A stretch of 64,000 nucleotides of DNA from Micavibrio sp. UBA7689 (GTDB lineage: Bacteria > Pseudomonadota > Alphaproteobacteria > Micavibrionales > Micavibrionaceae), in NCBI GenBank assembly GCA_002482805.1, contig DLGR01000045.1:142383-206382 (forward strand), in the 5' to 3' direction. Below are positions 34,648 through 43,507 of this stretch, one piece after another. The translations under genes were made by a program, and so were the position numbers. The notes beneath the pieces are model-generated. The model ran no database searches and had not been told where the DNA came from. It worked only from the letters and a program-made list of their open reading frames with translations. How positions within the stretch are numbered: the first letter of the stretch is position 1; each line of letters starts with the position of its first letter.

Positions 34648-34782
34648 ATGAAACGCACATTCCAACCCAGCCGCCTCGTTCGCGCCCGCCGCCACGGTTT
34701 CCGTGCCCGCATGGCCACTGTTGACGGTCGTCAGGTTCTGGCCCGCCGCCGTGCGAAAGGCCGCAAGCGCCTGAGCGCTTAA
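34648..34782 (+). CDS. rpmH: 50S ribosomal protein L34
   Basis: Large-subunit ribosomal protein of 44 residues. MKRTFQPSRLVRARRHGFRA is the invariant L34 start, and the end GRKRLSA is also typical. The ribosome site AAGGA lies 9 bases before the ATG. It is followed 39 bases later by rnpA, the near-universal bacterial order. The gene is below 60 residues, and its coordinates were read directly from the sequence. Confidence 0.98.
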   Translation: MKRTFQPSRLVRARRHGFRARMATVDGRQVLARRRAKGRKRLSA

Positions 34783-34821
34783 TTTCGCGGGTTTTAGACC
34801 CTTGTCGGAAGGGCTAAACCA

Positions 34822-35190
34822 ATGAAAGCCAAAAAAGAAGAATTACAAAAATTGGACCGCCTTCAAAAGCGGTCCGATTTTTTGCGTCTGGGCACAGGTG
34901 CCGATAAATGGGTGGCCAAGGGTTTTACGTTTCTGGCATCGCCCAACGGGTTTGAAAAAAGCCGTTTCGGCATCACCGTTACCAAGCGCCTTGAAAAATC
35001 CGCCGTCAAAAGAAACCGTATGAAACGCCGCTTGCGCGCACTTTGCTCCGATGTTCTGCCGTTTCATGCCAAGGCAGGAACGGATTACATCCTGATCGCG
35101 CGCGAAGGGGCGGCGACGCGCCTTTACACGCAAATGGAAAAAGATTTGATCTGGTGCCTTGAAAAAACCGGCTATGGCATCGATGCTTAA
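34822..35190 (+). CDS. rnpA: ribonuclease P protein component
   Basis: Protein subunit of RNase P, which trims tRNA 5' ends, 122 residues. The RNase P signature is VTKRLEKSAVKRNRMKRRLR (about residues 57-76), preceded by the substrate-binding KWVAKGFTFLASP strand. The start ATG has only a modest ribosome site. The 3' end overlaps yidD. Confidence 0.95.
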   Translation: MKAKKEELQKLDRLQKRSDFLRLGTGADKWVAKGFTFLASPNGFEKSRFGITVTKRLEKSAVKRNRMKRRLRALCSDVLPFHAKAGTDYILIAREGAATRLYTQMEKDLIWCLEKTGYGIDA

Positions 35191-35476
35191 AACCGCGCTT
35201 CAATTTCTCATCAAAATCTACGCGTGGGCCATATCGCCGCTGACGGGTCCGAATTGCCGTTTCCATCCCACATGCTCGGTTTACGCCCATCAGGCTTTGG
35301 AACAGCACGGCGCGTTAAAAGGCTTCGTGCTGGCCATAAAACGGCTGATTCGCTGCCATCCCTATTACAAGGGCCCGATGGCCGATGAAGTGCCGCCCAG
35401 CATTGATTGGGCAGGGATCATCGGCTATAAACGCGGTATTCAAAATAAAGCGCAAAAACAAGAAAGACACAATTAA
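35174..35476 (+). CDS. yidD: membrane protein insertion efficiency factor YidD
   Basis: Small membrane-associated protein of 100 residues that assists YidC. ALQFLIKIYAWAISPLTGPN is the amphipathic N-terminus, and CRFHPTCSVYAHQALEQHGA is the family signature with its conserved cysteines, with RLIRCHPYYKGP following. The ATG at 35174 lies within the rnpA 3' end. A TTG at 35159 is also possible. Confidence 0.93.
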   Translation: MASMLKTALQFLIKIYAWAISPLTGPNCRFHPTCSVYAHQALEQHGALKGFVLAIKRLIRCHPYYKGPMADEVPPSIDWAGIIGYKRGIQNKAQKQERHN

Positions 35477-37353
35477 TGCAACAACGTGATCAAATGCATC
35501 CGCAAGACATCCGGAACCTGATCATCTTCGCCGCGATTTCGATCATGATGTGGCTCAGCTACGATCATTTTATCGCGCGCCCGAATGCCGAAGCTATGCG
35601 CGCCGCCGCCATTCAGGCACAAAAAGTTGCAGCCTCCGCACCTTCCGAAATTCTAGATACCGCCATCGTCAAACCGCGCGAGGAAATGATCGCCGCGACA
35701 TCGCGCGTCAAATTCAACAACGATATCATGGACGGCTCCATCAATCTGAAAGGCGGCCGCCTCGACGATCTGGAACTCAAAGAGTATTTCAAGACGGTTG
35801 AGAAAAAAGAACGCGTGAAAGTATTGTCTCCCGCGCAAACGCCGTTCCCGCGTTATGTGGAAACGGGCTGGACGGGAAATGCATCTGTGCCCGACTCCTC
35901 TACGCAATGGCGCGTGAAATCGGGTGATGTTCTGGCGCCGAACAAACCGCTCACGATTGCGACCTCCGTCGCCGGCGTGGAATTCGAAAAAACCTTTACG
36001 GTGGATGATTTTTCCGCCTTCACGATCGAAAACAAAATCATCAACAACAGCGGCTCCGATATCACGGTATCCCCTTATGCTCTGGTCACAGAACACGGCA
36101 AACCCGAAGACTATTTGAATGCAGGCGTTGCCCATGAGGGCCCGCTCGGCTATTTCGAGGATAAGCTGGAAGAGCGCAGTTATAAAGATTTTGAAGATAA
36201 ACGTGAAGAAATATTCGATGCCCAAAAAGGCTGGATCGGCACGACAGGCAAATACTGGCTCACCGCGCTTGCGCCTGCCGACCAGACCCAGGCTTCCAAA
36301 TTCCGTTTCGTGGCATCGCCTGCAGTAAATGAAAAAACCAAGGACCGTTATCAGTCAGACATTACGGGTTTGCCGCGCACGGTAAAAAGCGGCGAAAGCA
36401 CCGTCTACAAAGTGGATGTTTTCTCGGGCCCGAAGAAACTAGACAAGCTGGAAAAGTATGAAAAAGAGTGGGGGATTCCGCACTTCGATCTCGCGGTCGA
36501 TTTCGGCTGGTTCTACTTCCTGACCAAACCCTTCTTTCTTGCCATCAATCTTATTTATGGTCTTGTGGGTAATTTCGGCATTGCCATCGTTATATTCACC
36601 TGCATTCTGCGTGTGCTGGCGTTTCCGTTGACGCAAGTATCGTACAAATCATTCGCGAAGCTGAACAAGGTTTCTCCGGAAATGTACACGATCCGTCATG
36701 AATACAAGGACGACAAAAAAAGACTACAGGAAGAACTGGTCAAGTTGTATCAAAAGCATGACGTCAACCCGATGGCTGGCTGTCTGCCGATCCTGATTCA
36801 AATTCCGATATTCTTCGCTCTGTATAAAGTTTTATCGAACACGATCGAAATGCGCCACGCGCCGTTCTTCGGCTGGATTCAGGATCTGTCCGCCAAAGAT
36901 CCTACGAGTATTTTCAATCTGTTCGGAGCACTGCCTTATGACGTCCCGTCGTTCCTTGTGATCGGCATATGGCCTTGCCTGATGCTTCTTGCGATGATCG
37001 TGCAGCGTAACGTTTCCCCGCCGCCGGAGGATCCGATACAAGCTAAATTCGTGCAGCTGATGCCGTATTTCATGACCTATATCATGGCGGGTTTTGCCAG
37101 CGGTCTGGTTGTTTACTGGACCGTTAGTTCTGTGCTCGGCGTTATCCAGCAATGCGTCATCATGAAATCGATGGGCGTTCCGATCCATCTTTTCAGCAAA
37201 GGCAAGGACAAGAAAAAGCTGGAACAGGAAATCGCCGAAGGGCCTTCCGTGCACCCAAGCCTTGAAATGGTCGAACATGATATCGAAGATGTCATCGAAG
37301 GCACGGCAAAGGAAATTTCTCCGGCCAAGCCCAAAAAGAAAAAGAAAAAATAA
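35476..37353 (+). CDS. yidC: membrane protein insertase YidC
   Basis: Inner-membrane insertase, 625 residues, in the size range of gram-negative YidC. N-terminal signal anchor (DIRNLIIFAAISIMMWLSYD), a large periplasmic beta domain (about 60-350), then the conserved five-helix core: FYFLTKPFFLAINLIYGLVG, FGIAIVIFTCILRVLAFPLT with the hydrophilic-groove Arg, the coiled cytoplasmic hairpin, NPMAGCLPILIQIPIFFALY, and YFMTYIMAGFASGLVVYWTV. The C-tail is Lys-rich (KPKKKKKK), which can bind ribosomes. Its ATG overlaps the yidD stop by one base, and engB starts inside its stop. Confidence 0.96.
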   Translation: MQQRDQMHPQDIRNLIIFAAISIMMWLSYDHFIARPNAEAMRAAAIQAQKVAASAPSEILDTAIVKPREEMIAATSRVKFNNDIMDGSINLKGGRLDDLELKEYFKTVEKKERVKVLSPAQTPFPRYVETGWTGNASVPDSSTQWRVKSGDVLAPNKPLTIATSVAGVEFEKTFTVDDFSAFTIENKIINNSGSDITVSPYALVTEHGKPEDYLNAGVAHEGPLGYFEDKLEERSYKDFEDKREEIFDAQKGWIGTTGKYWLTALAPADQTQASKFRFVASPAVNEKTKDRYQSDITGLPRTVKSGESTVYKVDVFSGPKKLDKLEKYEKEWGIPHFDLAVDFGWFYFLTKPFFLAINLIYGLVGNFGIAIVIFTCILRVLAFPLTQVSYKSFAKLNKVSPEMYTIRHEYKDDKKRLQEELVKLYQKHDVNPMAGCLPILIQIPIFFALYKVLSNTIEMRHAPFFGWIQDLSAKDPTSIFNLFGALPYDVPSFLVIGIWPCLMLLAMIVQRNVSPPPEDPIQAKFVQLMPYFMTYIMAGFASGLVVYWTVSSVLGVIQQCVIMKSMGVPIHLFSKGKDKKKLEQEIAEGPSVHPSLEMVEHDIEDVIEGTAKEISPAKPKKKKKK

Positions 37354-37982
37354 TGGAAGAATTCACGCCGGAGCAGATCGAACAGGCACGGCGTGTATTT
37401 GCAGGTCCGTGCGATTTCGTGTGGGGCGCTGCGGATCTTTCGCAAATCCCCGAACCCGTCATGGCGGAAATCGCTTTCGCGGGCCGCTCGAATGTTGGAA
37501 AATCATCGTTGGTGAATGCATTGACGGGCCGCAACACGCTGGCACGCACGTCCAACACACCGGGCCGCACCCAGCAATTGAACTTCTTCAATCTGGCGAA
37601 TGTGATGTTTCTTGTCGATATGCCGGGTTACGGTTACGCGCAGGTCGCTAAAAAAGTGCGCGATAACTGGGACACGCTGATCTTTCAATATCTGCAAGGC
37701 CGCCCCAACTTAAAGACCGTGTTGGTGCTAATCGACTCTCGCCACGGCTTCAAGGAAACTGATCTTCATTTGATGGGGATGCTGGACAAGGCGGCAGTGA
37801 ATTACCGCATCGTTCTGACCAAGGCCGACAAGGCCTCGAAAAAAGAACTCGAAGCGATGTCACTTCAAACGACGGAAGTGCTCGGCAAACATCCGGCGGC
37901 CTATCCGTTTATTTACACGACGAGTGCAGACAAAAATATCGGCCTTGAAGAGTTGCGCGCCGCGCTTATTGCCCTGAAATAA
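37353..37982 (+). CDS. engB: ribosome biogenesis GTPase EngB (YihA/YsxC)
   Basis: GTPase needed for large ribosomal subunit assembly, 209 residues. G1 GRSNVGKSSL (about 44-53), G2 region NTPGRTQQLNFF, G3 DMPGYGYA, G4 TKAD (about 150) and G5 TSADKNIG are all present. The start TAATG overlaps the yidC stop. The 3' end overlaps the convergent pilin-like gene by 17 bases. Confidence 0.95.
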   Translation: MEEFTPEQIEQARRVFAGPCDFVWGAADLSQIPEPVMAEIAFAGRSNVGKSSLVNALTGRNTLARTSNTPGRTQQLNFFNLANVMFLVDMPGYGYAQVAKKVRDNWDTLIFQYLQGRPNLKTVLVLIDSRHGFKETDLHLMGMLDKAAVNYRIVLTKADKASKKELEAMSLQTTEVLGKHPAAYPFIYTTSADKNIGLEELRAALIALK

Positions 37983-38640
37983 TGCTGTAATAAGTGAACT
38001 GTGTCGCACCCGTGTTGGAAACACACAGCGCGGGATGGCCTTCGCATGCCGCGCATATCGCGGTCGTAAGGTTTGCGTTGGGGGGTCCGCCAAAACTGTT
38101 GTTCACAAAATAGGTTGCAGGGTCACCCGTGCCGAGCAAAATGGGAATGGCAGTGCTACCCGTGATCTTTTTGTTCGTGTTGGCGCACACCGCTTGGCTG
38201 ATGTCATGCGCGGCCAGAACCACATCGTTCGCAGTCGTGGGCGTCCATTGAATATTGTTGAAGCGTCCCAGATACCATCCCGGCGTGGGCGCCGTATCCG
38301 TGCCGGTAAAGAGTTGTATGTTGTCGGAATCGAGCGAAAGACCGCCGCCGTCGGGGTGAAATATTTTGTTGTAATGCGGCGCGGTGTCATAGCTCGCCAC
38401 ATTCGGCGTTACAAAATTCAGCGCGCTCACGGCGGTGCCGGACATCATCATCTGGTCTACGGCGTTTTTTGCAACCCCTGCAGCCGCGGTCATACGGGTG
38501 GTCATCAACTCGGCCTGATCCGCGCTCAGATCACTGCCCCCTTCGTTGGCGCCACGCGCCAGAACCATGGTCAGCGCCCCTAATAACGCAAGGGCGATCA
38601 GGATATAGATCATGGCATTGCCGGATTGCTGGTTTTTCAT
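37966..38640 (-). CDS. unknown protein with type IV pilin-like N-terminus
   Basis: Exported or membrane-anchored protein of about 224 residues from the ATG at 38640. A short polar leader MKNQQSGN is followed directly by a hydrophobic helix (AMIYILIALALLGALTMVLA), as in prepilin-type sequences. The usual Gly-Phe-Thr-Leu-x-Glu cleavage motif is not seen, only SGNAMIY. The rest is a Thr/Asn-rich globular domain with one close Cys pair (AICAAC). It is a single gene with no pilus assembly genes nearby, inserted convergently between engB and rmuC. A minor pilin or pseudopilin is possible. Confidence 0.6.
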   Translation of the reverse strand: MKNQQSGNAMIYILIALALLGALTMVLARGANEGGSDLSADQAELMTTRMTAAAGVAKNAVDQMMMSGTAVSALNFVTPNVASYDTAPHYNKIFHPDGGGLSLDSDNIQLFTGTDTAPTPGWYLGRFNNIQWTPTTANDVVLAAHDISQAVCANTNKKITGSTAIPILLGTGDPATYFVNNSFGGPPNANLTTAICAACEGHPALCVSNTGATQFTYYSIISGQ

Positions 38641-38697
38641 GTGTTTGTCAGAATTCCGTTGGCGGGGGTCCAAAACTGCTCTAATCTGCATTTTACC

Positions 38698-39942
38698 ATG
38701 AATAATAATTTATCGTTACAGGAAGTTGCGCTCGATCCCACATCCCTTATTGCGGGGTTTTTGGCGGGTGCCGCCATCACCGCCCTGATTTTCGGGTTGA
38801 AAGTCGCCGCGGCCTCGCGCGAAAACGCATCCCTGACCGCAAAGCTGGAGTCAGAGCGTGCCGCACTGGGTGACCAGTTTAAAATTCTGGCGCAAGAGGC
38901 GCTCAAATCGAACACCGAAAGCTTCCTCACCCTTGCAGGCGAAAAACTCAAATCCGCGCAGAAAGACGGCGCGCATGATTTGGAAAAACGTACGCTCGAA
39001 ATCGAAAAGATGGTCAAACCCGTCGAAAAAAATCTCGAGAAGATGAACTCCATCGTCGAACAATTGCAGGGCACGGACAAAGCTATCCGTCAGGATTTGC
39101 AAAACCTGCACAAGGAAACATCCAAACTCACGGGCGTTTTGAGAAACCCTTCCGCGCAAGGCAAATGGGGCGAATTCATTCTCGAAGCCATTTTGGACAA
39201 GGCCAATTTGCAAAAGGGCCTGCATTACCAGACACAAACCGCCATCGAAGGCGGTGGTCGTCCCGACGTCATCATCAATCTGCATGACGGGTTTAAAATC
39301 GCCATCGATTCTAAAGCGCCGATCAGTCCCTATATTGCGCGCCTCGATGATGATTTGTCCGAGGTCGAAATTACTTCTATAAAATCCGACATGGCCAAAG
39401 CCGTGCGCGCTCACGTGAAGGCGCTTGGCGCAAGATCATATCAGGAAAATATTGCGGGCTCCGATTTCGTGATTTTGTTTTTGCCGTCGGAAGTTGTATT
39501 CAGTGCGACTTTGCAATCCGATCCGACCATCGTGGATTTTGCCGCCGACAACAATGTTGTTATCGCATCGCCTACGCTGATCATTTCTTTGCTCCGCGTC
39601 GTCGGTCTTTCTTGGCGTCAGGTGGAAATGGCCAAGAACGCAATGGAGGTTGCGGCGCTCGGCGCGGAACTGCACAAACGCTTTGCCAAATTCACCGAAC
39701 ATTTCGTCAAGATCGGCAAAGGCCTGAACGCGGCTTTCAGCAGCTATGACGATGCCGTGGGCTCCATGAACTCCCGCGTTTTGCCCGCCGCCCGCAAATT
39801 CACCGAACTTCACTCCGGTAACCAGAATTCCGCGCTTTCGGACGTGGTTCCGCTCGAAAAAACGCCCAAAACCTTGTTATTTTCCGATGATTCAGGGGTA
39901 GACGGCGACGATTTTTCGGGCAATAAAATCTCCCATGGATAA
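38698..39942 (+). CDS. rmuC: DNA recombination protein RmuC
   Basis: RmuC family protein, 414 residues, linked genetically to limiting inversions and with a predicted nuclease-like core. N-terminal membrane helix (LIAGFLAGAAITALIFGLKV), a coiled coil (about 45-150), then the conserved core: GKWGEFILEAILDKANLQKG, GGGRPDVIINLHDGFKIAID, SKAPISPYIA and the LRVVGLSWRQVEMAKNAMEV helix. The ATG at 38698 is chosen because it places the membrane helix at the N-terminus. It overlaps def by eight bases. Confidence 0.9.
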   Translation: MNNNLSLQEVALDPTSLIAGFLAGAAITALIFGLKVAAASRENASLTAKLESERAALGDQFKILAQEALKSNTESFLTLAGEKLKSAQKDGAHDLEKRTLEIEKMVKPVEKNLEKMNSIVEQLQGTDKAIRQDLQNLHKETSKLTGVLRNPSAQGKWGEFILEAILDKANLQKGLHYQTQTAIEGGGRPDVIINLHDGFKIAIDSKAPISPYIARLDDDLSEVEITSIKSDMAKAVRAHVKALGARSYQENIAGSDFVILFLPSEVVFSATLQSDPTIVDFAADNNVVIASPTLIISLLRVVGLSWRQVEMAKNAMEVAALGAELHKRFAKFTEHFVKIGKGLNAAFSSYDDAVGSMNSRVLPAARKFTELHSGNQNSALSDVVPLEKTPKTLLFSDDSGVDGDDFSGNKISHG

Positions 39943-40474
39943 GTACGAAATTATCAAGGTCCCCGATCCCGTCCTGAAACAGGTGGCGAAGGAAGTCGGC
40001 ACCGTCGATGACGCGCTTCGCAAACAGCTCGATAAGATGCTGGAGACGATGTATGCCGCGCCTGGTATAGGTTTGGCCGCCAATCAGGTGAGCCTGCTTA
40101 ACCGCGTTCTGGTGATGGATATAGCACAGCGCGAAGACGATAAAGCCTCCCGCCAACCCATCTTCATGGTCAATCCCGAAATCATCTGGAAGTCGGAAGA
40201 ACCCAGCATCTGGGAAGAAGGATGTCTTTCCATCCCCGGTCAATTCGCCGAAGTCGAACGCCCTCTTTCCGTGCGCGTGAAATTTCTGGGTTATGACGGC
40301 AAGTTGAAGGAAGAAGAATTCACGGGTCTTGGTTCGCACTGTGTGCAACATGAAATTGACCATTTGAACGGCGTTTTGTTCATCGACCATTTGTCCACGT
40401 TGAAACGCAACATGATCATAAAGAAATTCAAAAAGGCGCAAAAAGATTCCGAACAGGATTCCGACGCGCTGTAG
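39935..40474 (+). CDS. def: peptide deformylase
   Basis: Metalloenzyme removing the formyl group from new proteins, 179 residues. Motif 1 GIGLAANQV, motif 2 WEEGCLSIPGQ (metal Cys) and motif 3 QHEIDHLNGVLF (metal His pair and catalytic Glu) are all intact. It is followed after nine bases by fmt, the usual functional pairing, and the reading overlaps rmuC upstream. Confidence 0.97.
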   Translation: MDKYEIIKVPDPVLKQVAKEVGTVDDALRKQLDKMLETMYAAPGIGLAANQVSLLNRVLVMDIAQREDDKASRQPIFMVNPEIIWKSEEPSIWEEGCLSIPGQFAEVERPLSVRVKFLGYDGKLKEEEFTGLGSHCVQHEIDHLNGVLFIDHLSTLKRNMIIKKFKKAQKDSEQDSDAL

Positions 40475-40483
40475 GACTTTGGT

Positions 40484-41425
40484 TTGAGCAAACAACTCCG
40501 CATCGCCTTTATGGGCACTCCCGATTTCGCAGTTCCTGCGCTGAAAGCCTTGATCTCTTCGCGTCACAAAGTCGTTTGTGTATATTCTCAGCCTCCGCGC
40601 CCGAAGGGCAGGGGCCAGCATGTGCAGGAATCGCCCGTGCACGAGGCCGCCAAGGCCGCGAAGATCGAAGTGCGCACGCCGGTCAATTTCAAAAAAGACG
40701 AAGACATCGCCGCTTTTATGGCGCTGGAACTCGATGTTGCCATTGTCGCCGCCTACGGGTTGATATTGCCCAAAGCCATTCTCGATGAGCCCAAACACGG
40801 ATGCATAAATATCCACGCATCTTTGTTGCCCCGTTGGCGCGGTGCGGCACCTATACAAAGGGCGATACTCGCGGGCGATACCGAAACAGGAATCACAATC
40901 ATGCAGATGGATGTGGGCCTCGATACGGGTGCGATGATCAAAAAGAAAACCGTGCCTATCCGCCCCGCGACGACATCGGAATCCCTGCATGACTTTTTAT
41001 CGGCCATCGGCGGCTCGCTGATCGGCGAGGTGGTGGAAGAATTGGCCACGAAAGGCGAACTCGCCGCGTCGCCCCAGCCTGATGAAGGCGCGACCTATGC
41101 CAAGATGCTCAAAAAAGAAGAAGGCCGCATCGATTGGAACGCGGAGGCGTTGGTCATCGATCGTCAGATACGCGCGCTCAATCCTTGGCCCGGCACTTGG
41201 TGCGAAAGCGGCAAGGGTAGACGCGTGAAAATTCTCGAAGCCGTTGTCATGCCGATGAAATCGGACGAGCCTGCGGGCAGCGTTCTGGATGATGACGGAT
41301 TGGTTGCATGCGGTAAAGGCACAACGCTTAAGCTTGAGACCGTACAACCCGAAAGCAAAAAACCGATGAGCATCGGAGAGGCCATTCGCGGCGGATATAT
41401 TGCCGCAGGCCGCAACCTTACATGA
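40484..41425 (+). CDS. fmt: methionyl-tRNA formyltransferase
   Basis: Formylates initiator Met-tRNA, 313 residues, starting at TTG (FMGTPDFAVPALKALISSRH follows at once). The catalytic block is CINIHASLLPRWRGAAPIQR, with GITIMQMDVGLDTGAM after it. The C-terminal tRNA-binding domain contains IDWNAEALVIDRQIRALNPW. It lies between def and truA, each within about 10 bases, so the three are one operon. Confidence 0.96.
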   Translation: MSKQLRIAFMGTPDFAVPALKALISSRHKVVCVYSQPPRPKGRGQHVQESPVHEAAKAAKIEVRTPVNFKKDEDIAAFMALELDVAIVAAYGLILPKAILDEPKHGCINIHASLLPRWRGAAPIQRAILAGDTETGITIMQMDVGLDTGAMIKKKTVPIRPATTSESLHDFLSAIGGSLIGEVVEELATKGELAASPQPDEGATYAKMLKKEEGRIDWNAEALVIDRQIRALNPWPGTWCESGKGRRVKILEAVVMPMKSDEPAGSVLDDDGLVACGKGTTLKLETVQPESKKPMSIGEAIRGGYIAAGRNLT

Positions 41426-41435
41426 GATTCCGGGC

Positions 41436-42182
41436 ATGACACGCTGGAAACTGACCATCGAATATAACGGCGCGCCTTATTGCGGCTGGCAGCGTCAGGA
41501 CGGCCAGCCTTCCGTGCAACAGCATATCGAAGAAGCGATCTTCAAATTTTGCCAGCAGGAAATCCGTATTCAAGCGGCAGGTCGTACCGATACAGGCGTG
41601 CACGCGGCGGGGCAGGTCGCGCATTTCGATCTGGATTACGGCACCCGCAAACTCACGGGATTTGATCTGGCCAAAGCTTTGAACGCACATTTGCGCCCCC
41701 AACCGATTGCAATTATTAAAGCCGAAATAGCTGATCCCGAATTCCATGCGCGGTTTCACGCAACGAACAAACTCTATCGTTACCGCATTATCAACCGCAC
41801 TGCGCCTATTACAACGGATCAGGGTTTCGCGTGGCATTTCTGGAAAAATCTTGATGTGCCCGCCATGCATGACACGGCGCAATTATTGTTGGGCAAGCAT
41901 GATTTCACGACATTCCGCGATTCTGATTGTCAGGCCAAATCGCCGGTACGAACGATTTCGCGTATCGCCATTACACGCAACGGCGATGAAGTTATCATGG
42001 AATGCGAAGGAAAATCCTTTCTGCATCATCAGGTGCGCAATACGATTGGCACGCTGGTGCATGTGGGCGAAGGAAAATGGACCAAGGATGATTTCAAATC
42101 CGCGTTCGATGCGCATGACCGCACCCGTGGGGGAATTACCGCTCCGTCTGATGGACTAACCCTCGTAAGAATTGATTACTGA
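41436..42182 (+). CDS. truA: tRNA pseudouridine synthase A (TruA)
   Basis: Makes pseudouridine at tRNA positions 38-40, 248 residues from the ATG at 41436 (MTRWKLTIEYNGAPYCGWQR). The catalytic Asp is in AGRTDTGVHAAGQVAHFDLD. Later motifs are KLYRYRIINRTAP, DFTTFRDSDCQAKSPVRTI and SFLHHQVRNTIGTLVHVGEG. It is the last gene of the def-fmt-truA run. Confidence 0.96.
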   Translation: MTRWKLTIEYNGAPYCGWQRQDGQPSVQQHIEEAIFKFCQQEIRIQAAGRTDTGVHAAGQVAHFDLDYGTRKLTGFDLAKALNAHLRPQPIAIIKAEIADPEFHARFHATNKLYRYRIINRTAPITTDQGFAWHFWKNLDVPAMHDTAQLLLGKHDFTTFRDSDCQAKSPVRTISRIAITRNGDEVIMECEGKSFLHHQVRNTIGTLVHVGEGKWTKDDFKSAFDAHDRTRGGITAPSDGLTLVRIDY

Positions 42183-42183
42183 C

Positions 42184-42221
42184 AAAAAAATCCCTGCGGC
42201 GGGGGAATATCGCCACAGGGA
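42184..42221 (-). terminator. terminator downstream of dapE
   Basis: TCCCTG-c-GGCG / CGCC-a-CAGGGA arms around a nine-base loop. On the minus strand the hairpin runs into seven T. It touches the truA stop, 134 bases past the dapE stop. The 172-base region between truA and dapE holds nothing else recognisable. Confidence 0.7.
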
Positions 42222-42354
42222 GGAGTCAGGGGTCAGAGAGAGTCATGATAGACATGCGATGCACGTCGTCTTGACATGATCATACTGCCCCCGAAAAGGT
42301 ACGGCGGTTTGGCCGGAACATGATGATTTCAAGATGAATTGGGGCAGAAATGTG

Positions 42355-43503
42355 TTACGCGAAATATCGTTTCAATATTTCAAGGTAAATTAACTCACAT
42401 TTTTCAAGATCTTCCAAAGTGCAGTACTCATCCACGTGATGAATGGTTTTACTGGTCATGCCTGATTCGACGACTGGGCAATATTTGGCGATAAACCGCG
42501 CATCCGACGTTCCGCCGCCTGCATTCAGCTCCGGCTCTTTCCCCATGATGTGCGTCACCGATGCACGCACCAACTCAGTCCATGCGCCGGGCGTTGTCAG
42601 GAACGGGTCGCCGCCGCGGATAAAAGACACTTCGAAATTATCGCCTACGGTTTTGAGGGTATCCGTAATTTTCTTCTCAAGGCTTTCATGGGTCCAGTGG
42701 GTGTTGAACCGCACGTTGAATTTGGCCACCCCCGCGGCCGGAATGACATTGAACGCCTTGTTACCGACATCGATGGAAACGACTTCGAGATTGCTGGCGG
42801 GGAAATATTCCATGCCCTCATCGAGTTTTAGCGCGCAGAGCGCATCCAGAAATTTTATCAAACGCGGCATGGGATTATCCGCCAGATGCGGGTTCGCCAC
42901 ATGGCCCTGTGTGCCGCGCGCGGTGAGTACGGCGGACAATGAACCGCGGCGTCCTATGCGCATGCTTTGCCCCATATAAGAAGGGCTGGAAGGCTCGCCC
43001 ACCAGCGCTACGTCCGGGATCTGGTTGTTGTCTTTCATCCATTCCAGAACGCGCACCGTGCCGTTGACGGCGTCTGCTTCTTCATCGCCCGTGATAAGCA
43101 GGCTGATGGAGCCTTTGCTGCTGTCGAACTTGGAAACCGCCGCAATAAACGCCGCGACTTCGCCTTTCATGTCGGATGTGCCGCGCCCGATGATTTTGCC
43201 GTCTTTGATTTCTCCGCTGAACGGCGGCACACTCCATGCGGCTTCATCACCCGCTGGCACCACGTCGGTATGCCCGCCGAAACATAAATGCGGGCCGCTT
43301 GTTCCGCGCCGTGCAAAGAAGTTCTTTACGGGATAGGAACCGCGCCCTTCGAACGGCAGATCGTAAATCGTGAAACCCATCGGCTTGAGCAGGGAAATAA
43401 GATAGTCCTGCGCGCCGTGGTCTTCGGGGGTCACGGACGGAAACCGGATCAGTTTTTGCAAGACTTCTACGACGTTCATAGGGGGTACTATGACGGCGGT
43501 CAT
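42355..43503 (-). CDS. dapE: succinyl-diaminopimelate desuccinylase
   Basis: Zinc peptidase-family enzyme of lysine and diaminopimelate synthesis, about 382 residues. Conserved parts are LIRFPSVTPEDHGAQDYL, GGHTDVVPAGDEAAWSVPPF (first metal ligands), GRGTSDMKGEVAAFIAAVSK, SLLITGDEEADAVNGT (catalytic Glu) and GGTSDARFI. The start is uncertain: ATG at 43503, ATG at 43479 (MNVVEVLQKLIRF, which best fits relatives) or TTG at 43515, none with a clear ribosome site. It follows the HD-domain gene almost without gap, and dapD lies just upstream of that. Confidence 0.94.
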   Translation of the reverse strand: MTAVIVPPMNVVEVLQKLIRFPSVTPEDHGAQDYLISLLKPMGFTIYDLPFEGRGSYPVKNFFARRGTSGPHLCFGGHTDVVPAGDEAAWSVPPFSGEIKDGKIIGRGTSDMKGEVAAFIAAVSKFDSSKGSISLLITGDEEADAVNGTVRVLEWMKDNNQIPDVALVGEPSSPSYMGQSMRIGRRGSLSAVLTARGTQGHVANPHLADNPMPRLIKFLDALCALKLDEGMEYFPASNLEVVSIDVGNKAFNVIPAAGVAKFNVRFNTHWTHESLEKKITDTLKTVGDNFEVSFIRGGDPFLTTPGAWTELVRASVTHIMGKEPELNAGGGTSDARFIAKYCPVVESGMTSKTIHHVDEYCTLEDLEKCELIYLEILKRYFA

Positions 43504-43507
43504 GGCT

